A stretch of 64,000 bases of DNA, from contig NC_020504.1 in NCBI RefSeq assembly GCF_000349325.1, positions 5,056,053 through 5,120,052 on the forward strand, in the 5' to 3' direction. A model generated the notes under the pieces. That model was not told the origin of the DNA, searched no databases, and was given only the letters and a program-made list of their open reading frames with translations. This document shows positions 41,483 through 52,768 of the stretch, in pieces (the stretch's first letter is position 1; each line of letters starts with the position of its first letter). The translations under genes and the position numbers were made by a program. This DNA comes from Streptomyces davaonensis JCM 4913 (GTDB lineage: Bacteria; Actinomycetota; Actinomycetes; Streptomycetales; Streptomycetaceae).

Positions 41483-42412
41483 TTGGCCACGGCTGAAACC
41501 GCCCTCTCCGAGACCCACGCAACCCGAGCGTCCGCCCGGGTCCCCTACCCCGGCACCGGGACCTGCGTGCGGCCCCCGACCCAGCCGACACCGCAGGACT
41601 CCGCGCACGCGCACTCCGTCGACGGTGCCGACTCCGCGCCCACGCACCCCTCCGGCGGCGCGCACAACGCGACGCTCATCGGATCCGTGCAGCGCGCCAT
41701 GCGCCTGCTGGAATCCGTCGCCGAGCACGAACACGGCGCCCCCGCCAAGCAATTGGCCCGGGAGAACGGCCTTGCGCTGCCCACCGCTTACCACCTGCTG
41801 CGCACCCTGGTCCACGAGGGCTATCTACGGCGCGACAAAGGGCTGTTCTTTCTCGGTGAGGCCGCTGAGCGGCTGAGCAGCAGCGGAGCACAGCAGAAAC
41901 GTCGCAGCACGGTCGCCGACGCACTGGCCCACTGGCGGGATGCCATCGGCGCACCCGTGTACTACGCGGTGTACCGCGAGGGCGAGATCGAGGTCATGTG
42001 CGTCTCCGACACCCCCGGCAACCCGGCGGTGGAGGAGTGGGCCGACTTCCGGGAGACCGGGCACGCGCACGCCATCGGGCAGTGTCTGCTGGCCCAGGTG
42101 GACGAGGCCACTCGCCGTGACCATCTGGAGCGCTATCCGGTGCAGCCCGTCACCCCGTACACCGTGGGTGACGACCGCAGCCTGCTCCGGCGGCTGGACC
42201 GGATGGAGCGCATGGAGCTGGTGACCGAGCGTCAGGAGTACGCGCTGGGCACGGTGTGCGCGGCGATCCCCATCACCGTGGGCACCACCGCGGCGACGAT
42301 GGCCATCTCCCTTCCGTCCCATCAGGCCGATCGACTGCTGGCCGCGGCACGGCAGTTGCAGACCGAGATCGGACGCCATCTCGGGTCGCTGGCGATCTCT
42401 ATCAGCATCTGA
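41483..42412 (+). CDS. ssgR: IclR-type regulator SsgR
   Basis: Up to 309 residues: a Thr/Pro-rich N-terminus, an IclR winged helix (SVQRAMRLLESVAEHEHGAP, then LPTAYHLLRTLVHEGYLRRD) and the IclR effector domain. It is the known activator of ssgA in S. coelicolor and lies directly upstream of ssgA. The TTG at 41483 has GGGAG 6 bp upstream; the conserved part begins about 65 residues later, so the true start may be internal. TAGAGT (41384-41389) is a possible -10. Confidence 0.88.
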   Translation: MATAETALSETHATRASARVPYPGTGTCVRPPTQPTPQDSAHAHSVDGADSAPTHPSGGAHNATLIGSVQRAMRLLESVAEHEHGAPAKQLARENGLALPTAYHLLRTLVHEGYLRRDKGLFFLGEAAERLSSSGAQQKRRSTVADALAHWRDAIGAPVYYAVYREGEIEVMCVSDTPGNPAVEEWADFRETGHAHAIGQCLLAQVDEATRRDHLERYPVQPVTPYTVGDDRSLLRRLDRMERMELVTERQEYALGTVCAAIPITVGTTAATMAISLPSHQADRLLAAARQLQTEIGRHLGSLAISISI

Positions 42413-42523
42413 AAACTCACTCCTTGTGATCTCCCGTGTACGTTCAGCAAGATTCCTTCAGTGTCAGGCGGATCATTCCTGGCCGATACGACGCCGATAC
42501 GACGGCAGATGACGGGGTAGGCG

Positions 42524-42961
42524 ATGCGCGAGTCCGTACAGGCAGAGGTCATGATGAGCTTTCTCGTCTCCGAGGAGCTCTCCTTCCGCATTCCGGTGGA
42601 GCTGCGGTACGCGACCTCTGATCCCTATGCCGTGCGGCTGACCTTTCATCTGCCCGGGGACGCTCCGGTGACCTGGGCGTTCGGGCGCGAGCTGCTGATC
42701 GACGGGGTGGGCCGGGCGTGCGGCGAGGGCGATGTGCGGGTCTCTCCGGCCGACCCCGAGACCCTCGGCGACGTGCTGATCCGGCTTCAGGTCGGCGGCG
42801 ATCACGCTCTGTTCCGCTCCTCCTCGGCGCCGCTCATCGCCTTCCTCGACCGCACCGACAAGCTGGTGCCGCTCGGCCAGGAGGGTGCGCTGTCCGACTT
42901 CGACGCCAGCCTCGACGAGGCTCTGGACCGCATCCTGGCGGAGGAACAGAGCGCGGGCTGA
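42524..42961 (+). CDS. ssgA: Sporulation cell-division activator SsgA
   Basis: 145 residues from the ATG at 42524; starting at codon 10 gives the 136-residue form usually described. It is the founding SALP: SFLVSEELSFRIPVELRY, DPYAVRLTFHLPGDAPVTWA, FGRELLIDGVG and FLDRTDKLVPLGQE are all conserved. SsgA localises SsgB and FtsZ to sporulation septa and promotes septation and branching. It follows ssgR by 111 bp with its own leader, and its stop codon lies inside a strong terminator. Confidence 0.96.
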   Translation: MRESVQAEVMMSFLVSEELSFRIPVELRYATSDPYAVRLTFHLPGDAPVTWAFGRELLIDGVGRACGEGDVRVSPADPETLGDVLIRLQVGGDHALFRSSSAPLIAFLDRTDKLVPLGQEGALSDFDASLDEALDRILAEEQSAG

Positions 42962-43005
42962 AGCGTTACGGCACGGCGGGGGTCGAACTGCCGTAACGCT
43001 TCAGC
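42957..43005 (+). terminator. Terminator overlapping the ssgA stop codon
   Basis: Perfect 16-bp arms (42957-42972 and 42990-43005) with a 17-base loop. The left arm begins in the last ssgA codon and includes the TGA stop, so a ribosome at the stop would interfere with folding. Confidence 0.85.
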
Positions 43006-43068
43006 GTGGAGGGGGTGCAGGAACGATTCTTCACCTGGAGGGGCGCCCGGAGGCCTCCGCCTGGGGCC

Positions 43069-44406
43069 TCACCGCTTCCTCCGCCGCCCCCGTCCCCCAC
43101 GCGCCGGAGCGGGCCGGCCTCCGGCCTCCGCGGGCTGTCCCTCGGGGCGGTCGGACGCGACCACCAGCGCGGCGAGGGCCGTGGTGAGCGGGACCGAGGC
43201 GACCAGGCCGATCGAGCCGACCAGCGTGCGCACGATCTCCTCCGCCACCAGCTCACTGTTGGCGACCGTGCCCACGCTGCTCTCCGCGATGGAGAAGAGC
43301 AGCAACAGCGGCAGCGCGGCGCCCGCGTAGGCGAGCACCAGAGTGTTGACGACCGACGCGATGTGATCCCGGCCGATGCGGATACCGGCTCGGTAGAGCC
43401 CGCGCCAGCCCATCGTGGGGTTGGCCTCGTGCAGCTCCCACACGGCCGAGGTCTGGGTGACCGTCACATCGTCGAGGACACCCAGCGAGCCGATGATGAT
43501 GCCGGCGAGCAGCAGGCCGCTCATGTCGATCTCCGGGTACAGCCCGTGGATCAGACCGGTGTTGTCGTCCGTGTTGCCGGTGAGCGCGGCCCAGTCGATG
43601 AAGACGGAGCCGAGGATGCCGATCAACAGCAGGGACATCAGGGTGCCTAGAACCGCCACGGATGTTCGGGCCGACAGGCCATGACACATGTACAGGGCGA
43701 TCAGCATGATGGCGCTGGACCCGACGACCGCCACGACCAGCGGGTTCGACCCCTGGAGGATGGCGGGCAGGATGAACAGGGTCAGCACGAGGAAGCTGAT
43801 GGCCAGCGCGATGAGTGCCATGAGCCCGCGCAGCCGCCCCACGAGCACGACGGCGAGCGCGAAGATGCCCGCGAGCACGGCCATCGGGACCCGGCGGTTG
43901 ACGTCGGTGACCGCGTACTGAAGGTCCTTCGGCGCCGAGGGCTCGTACGCGACGATGACCTCCTGGCCCTCGTGCAGCTGCCGGGACTGGTCCGGCTGCA
44001 CGATCTCGGTGAAGGTCCGGCCCTTGTCCTTGCCGGTGTCGATCCGGATCGTCGCCTTGTCGCAGGTGCCGTCGGCCTGCTGCTGTGCCGAGGAGCCCTC
44101 GGCAGTGGAGGTGTCGCCGGTCGGCGGGACCCCGGAGGCGTTGACCGAGGAGCAGCTCACGCTCTCCACTTCGGTGACCGTCGCCTGCTGGGTCTGCCGG
44201 TCGAAGCCGACCCCGGTGCGCTCGTGGGAGGGCGCGCCGCCGGGCCACAGCACCACGAGCCCGACGACCACCGCCACGGCGAACGGGATGAGGACGGCGG
44301 CGATCACCTTGCGCAGATGCTTGGAGACCGGTGCCGCCGGACCGTGGGCATGGCTGTGGGAATGGCCGCCGGGGGAATGGCCGGAGGGTTCATGCGTCGA
44401 GGTCAC
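43069..44406 (-). CDS. YibE/F family membrane protein
   Basis: 445 residues: a His-rich cytosolic head (HEPSGHSPGGHSHSHAHGP), one transmembrane segment, an outer domain (about 60-165, with CSSVNASG and GTCDK) and seven or so C-terminal helices, with the family motif IIGSLGVLDDVTVTQ near 330. YibE/F proteins are multi-pass proteins of unknown function in many Gram-positives. The head could bind metal; this is inference. GTG start at 44406; divergent from thiC. Confidence 0.85.
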   Translation of the reverse strand: MTSTHEPSGHSPGGHSHSHAHGPAAPVSKHLRKVIAAVLIPFAVAVVVGLVVLWPGGAPSHERTGVGFDRQTQQATVTEVESVSCSSVNASGVPPTGDTSTAEGSSAQQQADGTCDKATIRIDTGKDKGRTFTEIVQPDQSRQLHEGQEVIVAYEPSAPKDLQYAVTDVNRRVPMAVLAGIFALAVVLVGRLRGLMALIALAISFLVLTLFILPAILQGSNPLVVAVVGSSAIMLIALYMCHGLSARTSVAVLGTLMSLLLIGILGSVFIDWAALTGNTDDNTGLIHGLYPEIDMSGLLLAGIIIGSLGVLDDVTVTQTSAVWELHEANPTMGWRGLYRAGIRIGRDHIASVVNTLVLAYAGAALPLLLLFSIAESSVGTVANSELVAEEIVRTLVGSIGLVASVPLTTALAALVVASDRPEGQPAEAGGRPAPARGGRGRRRKR

Positions 44407-44482
44407 CGACCGATCATCGCAAGAACGAAAGGGGCCCCCTGGTCACCGCGCCCGAATTGACGCTAGCGTGGGGGCACCTTTG

Positions 44483-46444
<1,962 letters not shown>

Positions 46445-46483
46445 GGCTCGGCCGTCCCTGCTGCCTATGCCCTGCCCCTGCCC

Positions 46484-46515
46484 GAGGCCGATGTTTCACG
46501 TGAAACGGAGGCCTC
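46484..46515. terminator. Hairpin with parS between thiC and the NTF2-like gene
   Basis: GAGGCC (46484-46489) pairs with GGCCTC (46510-46515), and the parS palindrome fills the interior and can extend the stem. It lies between convergent stop codons. Confidence 0.6.
46493..46506. other. parS centromere site
   Basis: Perfect GTTTCACGTGAAAC, inside a hairpin between the convergent thiC and NTF2-like genes. Confidence 0.95.
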
Positions 46516-46927
46516 AGGCGGGGGCGGCGGTCTCTTCGGCCACACCGAAGGGGTTGTCGATCGCATAGCGCCAGTGGCCGTCCCGGCCGCGGCGGGCCAC
46601 GTCCGTGGCGGTGCCGGTGAGGTGGACCGGGCTGCCGTCCGGGGCGGTGCCCGCGATCACGAAGTCCACGATCAGCAGGGCGAGATCGCCTACGACGTAC
46701 GTATGACGCGGAGCGACGCGGATCGGGCAGCGCAGGGCGAGGAACTCGCCGTTGGCGTGGAGCCGTTCCGTGCCGGTGGTCAGGAGCCCGGGGCGGGGGA
46801 CGAACCCGGCGTCGGGTTCGTAGACCCGGTCCAGGACCTCGGGGTCGAAGGTGTTGAAGGCGCGCTCGAAGACGTACGGATGGTCCGCGGCCTCGGTCGC
46901 CAGAGGCAGACTGGGGGAATGGGTCAT
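46514..46927 (-). CDS. NTF2-like/SnoaL-type protein
   Basis: 137 residues of the NTF2-like fold (FERAFNTFDPEVLDRVYEPD, EFLALRCPIRVAPRHTYVVGD, HWRYAIDNPFG), as in SnoaL/DUF4440 proteins, which include small isomerases and sensor domains. No function can be assigned. Its ATG at 46927 overlaps the start of the divergent HxlR gene (ATG at 46919), so the two genes share their start region. Confidence 0.78.
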   Translation of the reverse strand: MTHSPSLPLATEAADHPYVFERAFNTFDPEVLDRVYEPDAGFVPRPGLLTTGTERLHANGEFLALRCPIRVAPRHTYVVGDLALLIVDFVIAGTAPDGSPVHLTGTATDVARRGRDGHWRYAIDNPFGVAEETAAPA

Positions 46928-47371
46928 GCGGCCAGCGAACACACCGGCGACGTAGGTCACCAAACGGAAAGCGACGCGTCCTGGGATCCCGAGCTGGTCC
47001 CCGGTCCGCGCGGCCGGACTCGGCGTCCCGAGCCGGACTGTCCCGTCGAGGTCGCCCTCGCGGCGGTCTCGGGCCGCTGGGCGACACTCGTGCTGCGGGA
47101 GCTGATGGGTGGGCCCAGAGGCTTCACGGAACTGCGGGGTCTGCTCCCGGAGTTGTCCGCGAAGGTGCTCAGCGAGCGGCTGCGGATGCTGGAGGAGCGC
47201 GGGCTGGTGGCGGTGGAGCGCCGTCGGGGGTTCCCCGTACGGACGCGGTACGCGCTGACCGGGGCGGGGCTCGCCCTGCGGCCGCTGCTCGTTCAGCTCT
47301 ACGCCACGGGGGAGGCGCTTCAGCGGCTCACCGGAGCCCTTCCGGCGGAACGGGATCAGTCGGCACACTGA
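46919..47371 (+). CDS. HxlR family transcriptional regulator
   Basis: 150 residues: a variable N-terminus then the HxlR winged helix ([67 protein letters not shown]). It probably controls the divergent NTF2-like gene. The ATG at 46919 follows CTGGGGGA. If both starts are right, each promoter lies in the other gene. The TerD-VWA gene begins 5 bp after its stop. Confidence 0.85.
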   Translation: MGHAASEHTGDVGHQTESDASWDPELVPGPRGRTRRPEPDCPVEVALAAVSGRWATLVLRELMGGPRGFTELRGLLPELSAKVLSERLRMLEERGLVAVERRRGFPVRTRYALTGAGLALRPLLVQLYATGEALQRLTGALPAERDQSAH

Positions 47372-47375
47372 TCCC

Positions 47376-48773
47376 ATGACAGCACTGAGCAAGGGCGCCA
47401 ACCTTCCCGTCGACGCGACGGCCGTGCGTGTGGAGCTGACCTGGTCCCACGGTCCGGGCGTGCCCGACGTGGACGCTTCGGCGCTGCTGCTCACGGCGGC
47501 GGGACGGGTACGGGACGACGCGGACTTCGTCTTCTACAACCAGCCGCACCACGCCTCCAAGGCCGTGAACCACCTCGGCAAGCAGCAGGACGCGGGCATC
47601 ACGACGGACACCGTCGCGGTGGAGTTCGGGTCGCTGGAGCCGGCCATTGAGCGGATCGTGCTGTGCGCCTCGGCCGACGGCGGCACGTTCGGTCAGGTGC
47701 CGGGACTGAAGCTGAGGCTGGTCGACGAGCGGACCCGGGCCGAGCTGGCGTACTTCGTCATGGAGGCCGGGACCGAGACCGCGTTCATCGGCGGGGAGCT
47801 GTATCTGCGCCAGGGGAAGTGGAAGTTCCGGGCGGTGGGGCAGGGGTACGCGTCCGGCCTCGCCGGGCTGGCGACGGACTTCGGCATCACGGTGGACGAG
47901 GAGGAGGCCGCGGCACCGGCCCCGGCGCCCGCCGCGCCCGTACAACCCGCCCCCGCCGCACCCCCGATGCCGGCAGCGCAGCCCGTCGCGCCTCCGGTCG
48001 CCTCCCCCAACCTCACCAAGGGCGAAGAACACCTGCCCGTGGACATGCGCAAGCGGCTGGACCTCCGTAAGAAGCAGGTCGCGGTCAGTCTCAGCAAGCA
48101 CGGCGCGACCGGGATCACGGCCCGCGTCATCCTGGTCCTGGACGCCTCCGGGTCCATGTCGTTCCTGTACTCCCGGGGCGTCGTCGCGGACGTCGTGGAG
48201 CGGATGGCCGCCGTGGCCGCGCAGTTGGACGACGACGGTGAGATGCAGGCCTGGACCTTCGCCTCCAACCCGGCCAGGCTGCCCGACTTCCGGATCGGCG
48301 AGCTGCCGGAGTGGACGCGGCTGCATGTGCGCTGCGGTGAACTGAGCCTCTTCGGCGGCAAGAAGCGGAAGAAGGGCCTGGAGGACAGCCAGGTCGACAT
48401 GCGCTCGGTCGGTATCCAGAACGAGGAACAGAAGGTGATCGCCGAGGTCCGCGACTACGTCCGCCAGACCCCCGCCGCCGCGCCCACCCTCGTGCTGTTC
48501 TTCTCCGACGGCGGCATCTACCGCAACGCCCAGATCGAGAAGGAGCTCCGGGCAGCCGTCGAGGAGCCGATCTTCTGGCAGTTCGTGGGCCTCGGCAAAT
48601 CCGACTACGGCATCCTGGAACGCTTCGACACCATGCGCGGCCGACGCGTCGACAACGTGGGCTTCTTCGCGGTGGACGACATCAGCACCGTCCCCGACCA
48701 GGAGCTGTACGACCGGCTGCTCTCGGAGTTCCCGCAGTGGACGGTCGCCGCACGCGGCGCGGGCATCCTCTGA
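47376..48773 (+). CDS. TerD domain-von Willebrand A fusion (TerF-like)
   Basis: 465 residues: an N-terminal TerD calcium-binding domain (about 1-175, [30 protein letters not shown]), a Pro/Ala linker (about 182-218) and a C-terminal VWA domain whose MIDAS motif is DASGS (about 258). TerD proteins bind calcium and are linked to tellurite resistance and, in Streptomyces, to development; the fusion resembles TerF. Its start lies 5 bp after hxlR, so they may be co-transcribed. The role is unknown. Confidence 0.85.
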   Translation: MTALSKGANLPVDATAVRVELTWSHGPGVPDVDASALLLTAAGRVRDDADFVFYNQPHHASKAVNHLGKQQDAGITTDTVAVEFGSLEPAIERIVLCASADGGTFGQVPGLKLRLVDERTRAELAYFVMEAGTETAFIGGELYLRQGKWKFRAVGQGYASGLAGLATDFGITVDEEEAAAPAPAPAAPVQPAPAAPPMPAAQPVAPPVASPNLTKGEEHLPVDMRKRLDLRKKQVAVSLSKHGATGITARVILVLDASGSMSFLYSRGVVADVVERMAAVAAQLDDDGEMQAWTFASNPARLPDFRIGELPEWTRLHVRCGELSLFGGKKRKKGLEDSQVDMRSVGIQNEEQKVIAEVRDYVRQTPAAAPTLVLFFSDGGIYRNAQIEKELRAAVEEPIFWQFVGLGKSDYGILERFDTMRGRRVDNVGFFAVDDISTVPDQELYDRLLSEFPQWTVAARGAGIL

Positions 48774-48808
48774 AGGATCACGGAACCAGGAAACGGCACC
48801 TCGGACGT

Positions 48809-48844
48809 TCGGCTTGCGCTCCCCGCTGTGGGGGCGCAAGCCGA
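48809..48844. terminator. Bidirectional terminator
   Basis: TCGGCTTGCG (48809-48818) pairs with CGCAAGCCGA (48835-48844), with CCCC/GGGG extending the stem inside. It lies between the convergent TerD-VWA and membrane protein genes. Confidence 0.85.
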
Positions 48845-48854
48845 GGGGCCGGGG

Positions 48855-49718
48855 TCACTCCGGCTGGTGCTCCGGGCCCCCGAAATCCGGGCTGGTGTAG
48901 TCCGGACTGCTGAAGCTCGGGCGCGGACCCGTGCCGGGACCCTCGCCGGGGCTGCTGAAGCCCGGACGGTCGTATCCGAGACTGGGGATACGGCTCGTCG
49001 GTGCCGTGGGCGCGGTGCGGTGCAGGGCGGCGGCGGTGCCGGGGTCGGCCAGCGCGTCCCGCAGGAACGGCAGGATGCCGCGCTCCAGCAGGGCTTCACG
49101 CCAGACTTCCCTGGCCCGGGCCACCTCACCGCTCAGCTCCCCGTAAGGGCCGGAGTCGAGCGCCGGCCGGTTGCGCAGTGCGGTGAGCAGGAGTCCGACG
49201 GCGGCGACGAGGATCGCGGCCGCCGTCACGGCGCCGAACACCCAACCGGTGGTGAGCATGGTCTGGGCGAACGCCGGCTCGGGAGTCAGCATCTTCAGGA
49301 TGTAACCCACGAGCAGGAAGATCGCCGCGGCGATCCCGGCGAGGACGGGGGTGAGGACGGCCGCGACGGCGACGACACCCGCGCCGGCGGTCTCGGCGGT
49401 GGCCTCTCCCATGGTGGCGGCGAGCCCCATCGCGCCGCTGCCCGACTCGGTGGAGCCGGACTCGCGGACGGACGGGGTGGACGGCGCCGGATGACGCAGT
49501 TCCTCGCGGACCTTCACATAGTGCTGGTACTCGGTCGCCGCGGCCGCCGTGATGATCGCGGAGGCGTTGAGCGCCATGGTGCGCAGCTGTTCGGGGTTGA
49601 GCCGCTGTCCGACAGCGGCCAGTTCCGGGCGGGTTGGCGCGGAGCGCAGCGCCTCATCGAGGATCCGCTCGTACTCTTGGCGGTCCTCACTGTGCAGGTG
49701 CTGCGGAACGCTGTTCAT
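48855..49718 (-). CDS. Membrane protein of unknown function
   Basis: 287 residues: an N-terminal helical part (YERILDEALRSAPTRPELAA), two hydrophobic segments (about 100-130, VVAVAAVLTPVLAGIAAAIF, and 145-170, VFGAVTAAAILVAAVGLLLT), a helical region (EVAREVWREALLERG-like) and a Pro/Ser-rich tail of FSSPDY-type repeats. The ATG at 49718 has GGGGG 6 bp upstream. I do not recognise the family. Confidence 0.7.
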   Translation of the reverse strand: MNSVPQHLHSEDRQEYERILDEALRSAPTRPELAAVGQRLNPEQLRTMALNASAIITAAAATEYQHYVKVREELRHPAPSTPSVRESGSTESGSGAMGLAATMGEATAETAGAGVVAVAAVLTPVLAGIAAAIFLLVGYILKMLTPEPAFAQTMLTTGWVFGAVTAAAILVAAVGLLLTALRNRPALDSGPYGELSGEVARAREVWREALLERGILPFLRDALADPGTAAALHRTAPTAPTSRIPSLGYDRPGFSSPGEGPGTGPRPSFSSPDYTSPDFGGPEHQPE

Positions 49719-49917
49719 GTGCATCCCCCGATGCTCCGTAGGGCTTGGGGCTCGCATGGCAACGAGCCGTCGGGCAGAAACGGAGGGGAGCCTGCTACGG
49801 ATAAGCCGATGGTAGAGCGGTGACGGCACACGGTGACAGGGGGTTTCCAGAAATTGGGCCCTGGCCTGCGCCATCTCCGGTCGTTCCGGCCCGGGGGGAC
49901 GTCTGCCCAGTGAACGT

Positions 49918-51036
49918 TCAGTTATCCAGTGGAAGTTGCTGGACCAGCAGCTTTCCGGCCATGGTCACTCCGCCGTCCATCGCGATGGCGAGACCGTCGG
50001 CGTAGACATGCGGTCCCTCGACGACCGGACCGCCGTTGTCCTCGCCGTCCTCGGAGCCGACCTCGCCCAGCAGATAGGGAATCGGGCTGTGGCCGTGAAC
50101 GATGCGAGTGCCGCCGTACGTATCGAGCAGGGAGCGCACGGCGTCCGAGCCGCCCTCGTCGCGGAAGGAGAAGCGCTTGGTGAACTTGCGGAACAGGTCC
50201 CAGCACTCGTCCGCGTCATTGCGGATGAGGGTCTCGCGGACGGTGTCGTTGACCTGGTCGATGGAGCGGCCGTAGTCGAGGTAGGCGGTGGTGTCGGAGT
50301 GGACGAGCAGATGCCCGTCGACCTCCTCCATGGCGTCCAGGCGGGCCATCCACTGGAGGTGGTGGTCCTGGAGGCGGTCCATGTCGGTCTTCTGCCCGCC
50401 GTTGAGCAGCCAGGCCGCCTGGAAGGTGGCGGTGCCCGCACCGGAGTTGACGGGGGTGTCGGAGAACCGCTTGGCGCCGATCAGCAGCAGTTCGTGATTG
50501 CCCATCAGGGCCTTGCAGTAGCCGCCGGCCGCGGCCGCCTCGGCGGACAGCCGCATCACGAGGTCGATGACGCCGATGCCGTCGGGTCCGCGGTCGGTGA
50601 AGTCGCCGAGGAACCACAGCCGGGCGGTGCCCGCGCACCAGTTGCCCGCGGCGTCGATCAGGCCCTTCTCCCGCAGCGCGGCCATCAGTTCGTCGAGGTA
50701 GCCGTGGACGTCGCCGACGACGAACAGGGGGCCGGGACCGCTGCTTTGCGGCACGGTCTGCGCGGCCATCGGCGCGAGGGGCACCTGGAGCGTGTCACCG
50801 CGGCGGTTGATGACGGGCAGATCGCGCCGGGTGGGGGTGTACCCCTCCGGGTGTCCCTCCTCCGCCGGCGGCGCGGCGTCGCCCGGGTGCGCGCCGTCTC
50901 CCGAGTGCACGGCGATGACGTCCGGATGCGAGCGCTGGACGTACGGACCGGTCTCGTGGACGTAAGCGGGTACCCGGAAGTCGCGCAACGTCGCCGTCCG
51001 CTCCACCTCGGGTCCCTGACCGGCCCCCTGAGTCAT
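49918..51036 (-). CDS. Calcineurin-like metallophosphoesterase
   Basis: 372 residues. The PPP-type metal motifs are intact: GDVHG (about 101), GDFTDRG (about 142) and GNHE (about 177), then a later VHGHSPIPYL. It is probably a protein Ser/Thr phosphatase or dinucleoside polyphosphatase. About 75 disordered residues precede the domain. The ATG at 51036 follows GGAGGGG. Confidence 0.88.
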   Translation of the reverse strand: MTQGAGQGPEVERTATLRDFRVPAYVHETGPYVQRSHPDVIAVHSGDGAHPGDAAPPAEEGHPEGYTPTRRDLPVINRRGDTLQVPLAPMAAQTVPQSSGPGPLFVVGDVHGYLDELMAALREKGLIDAAGNWCAGTARLWFLGDFTDRGPDGIGVIDLVMRLSAEAAAAGGYCKALMGNHELLLIGAKRFSDTPVNSGAGTATFQAAWLLNGGQKTDMDRLQDHHLQWMARLDAMEEVDGHLLVHSDTTAYLDYGRSIDQVNDTVRETLIRNDADECWDLFRKFTKRFSFRDEGGSDAVRSLLDTYGGTRIVHGHSPIPYLLGEVGSEDGEDNGGPVVEGPHVYADGLAIAMDGGVTMAGKLLVQQLPLDN

Positions 51037-51237
51037 CAGACCCCTCCACCATCGCGCCGCATCTGCACCGCGTCGGACTGCCTGGTCGCAGCGGCCCGCG
51101 GTGTCGTGGGCCCATCATAGGAATGCGGATCGCGCCATGTGATGTCCCAGGGGTGGTGAATCGGAGCAGTGCTCCGGTTCACCGCGGCTTTCGCCCCGGT
51201 TGGGCAGGGCTTCTACCGCCTGCCTTCCGGTCGGGTT

Positions 51238-52350
51238 CTACTGCTCCTCGGGTGACCGCGGCGGACTGACGGTCGTCCGCGGCGGACGTCGCTGGGAAGA
51301 GGTACGCACGATCAACTCGGTCGGTATCACCTGCTCGACCGGTTGATCCGATTCGACCCCCTCGATCGCGTCGATGAGGAGCTGCACCACCGCCGTGCCG
51401 ATCCGCCGCGGTTTGAGCGAGAGCGTCGTGATGGGCGGCTCGGTGTTGGCGTAGACGGTGGACTCGCTGCAACAGACCAGCAGCAGGTCGTCCGGGACCC
51501 GCAGCCCGTAGCGCCGGGCGGCGGCGAGCAGATCGGTGCCGTTGGGGTCGAACAGACCGTAGACGGCGTCCGGGCGGTCGGGGCGGGCCAGCAGCCGGTC
51601 GGCGGCCACCGCGCCCGCGCACGGATCGTGCGCCGGGTAGGCCTCGTACACCGGGTCCTGGCCGACCCGTTCGCACCAGCGGAGGTAGGCGGTGGTGGAC
51701 AGATGGGTGTACGTGTCCGTCGTGGTCCCGGTCAGCAGGCCGATCCGGCGGGCGCCGGCGTCGGCGAGGTGGTCCAGGATGCCGAGGACGGCGGCCTCGT
51801 GGTCGTTGTCGACCCAGGCGGTGACCGGCAGCGAGCCGACCGGGCGGCCGTCGGAGACGACCGGTAAACCCTGTCGGACCAGTTCACTGACGACCGGGTC
51901 CTGGTCGGACGGGTCGATGACCACGGTGCCGTCCAGGGCGACGTTGGACCACACGTCGTGGCGGGAGGTCGCGGGCAGGATGACCAGGGCGTAACCGCGG
52001 GCGAGTGCCGCGGAGGTGGCGGCGCGGGCCATCTCGGCGAAGTAGGCGAACTCGGTGAAGGTGAAAGGTTCATCCCCGTACGTCGTCACGGTCAGGCCGA
52101 TGAGTCCTGACTTGCCGGTACGGAGGGTTCGGGCCGCGGCCGACGGGCGGTAGCCCAGCCGGTCGGCGACCTCGCGGACGTGGCGTCGGGTGGCGTCGGG
52201 GAGCCGGCCCTTGCCGTTGAGGGCGTCGGAGACGGTCGTGATGGAGACTCCGGCGGCGGCGGCGACGTCTCTGATGCCTGCCCGGCCCGGCCGGTTGCCC
52301 CGGCGGGCGGTTTCCGCGCGGCTCACCTGGTGCTTCCCTGCTGCTGTCAT
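51238..52350 (-). CDS. LacI family transcriptional regulator
   Basis: 370 residues: N-terminal LacI helix-turn-helix (IRDVAAAAGVSITTVSDALNG, hinge LGYRPSAAARTLRTG) and a sugar-binding-protein-like effector domain (GLFDPNGTDLLAAARRYGLR, TLSLKPRRIG). No sugar transport or catabolic genes lie nearby, so the target is unknown. No ribosome binding site; TACTAT (52365-52360) lies 9 bases before the ATG, so the mRNA is probably leaderless or nearly so. Confidence 0.92.
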   Translation of the reverse strand: MTAAGKHQVSRAETARRGNRPGRAGIRDVAAAAGVSITTVSDALNGKGRLPDATRRHVREVADRLGYRPSAAARTLRTGKSGLIGLTVTTYGDEPFTFTEFAYFAEMARAATSAALARGYALVILPATSRHDVWSNVALDGTVVIDPSDQDPVVSELVRQGLPVVSDGRPVGSLPVTAWVDNDHEAAVLGILDHLADAGARRIGLLTGTTTDTYTHLSTTAYLRWCERVGQDPVYEAYPAHDPCAGAVAADRLLARPDRPDAVYGLFDPNGTDLLAAARRYGLRVPDDLLLVCCSESTVYANTEPPITTLSLKPRRIGTAVVQLLIDAIEGVESDQPVEQVIPTELIVRTSSQRRPPRTTVSPPRSPEEQ

Positions 52351-52768
52351 GGCGAGCCGATAGTAGGGCTCATGCGGTGGGGTAGTGCGGACGCATATGC
52401 AGCGGTTGACAGGCACGTTTCTGCATGGTCATACACCGTCAAAAGCATTGGAATGCAAGGGAGTTGAGCCCTTCGATGGCGATGTGTGACTTGTCGGAGT
52501 GCGCACACCTGCCAAGCTCTCGATGTTTCGAAGAGGTCTCAACTCACCTTCACGGGTGATGCGCGCCACGGCGTGAGCCACCGGCGCGTAGATATATGTG
52601 TGACGCGCCCCCCGATTCGTACGGTTCGCGACGTGATGCCCGTGATGCCGGTGTGACGGAGGAGGTCTGCTCCGACCTGTACGCAGCGGGGCCGAATCCT
52701 CATAAGGTGAGAAGCATTGGAAAGCCGGTGGTGACGACGGACCGCCGGTGGTCGCGAGGAGGACTGCG
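52351..52768. other. Intergenic region between lacI and hisC
   Basis: 418 bp with no supported gene. It contains TTGACA (52406-52411) without a convincing -10, a hairpin GGCGCGT/ACGCGCC (52583-52609), an 11-bp direct repeat AAGCATTGGAA (52443 and 52712) and a likely hisC -10 hexamer TAAGGT (52703-52708). A small RNA cannot be excluded. Confidence 0.5.

Noticed and set aside
51211..51260. A further stop-codon duplication at the end of lacI (TTCTAC repeated with a 25-bp period).
   Set aside because: Only 6-9 bases match and the period differs; not above what is expected by chance.
52406..52434. TTGACA-led promoter for a small RNA between lacI and hisC.
   Set aside because: No acceptable -10 at 16-18 bp (TCATAC at best), and no terminator or structure that would define an RNA.
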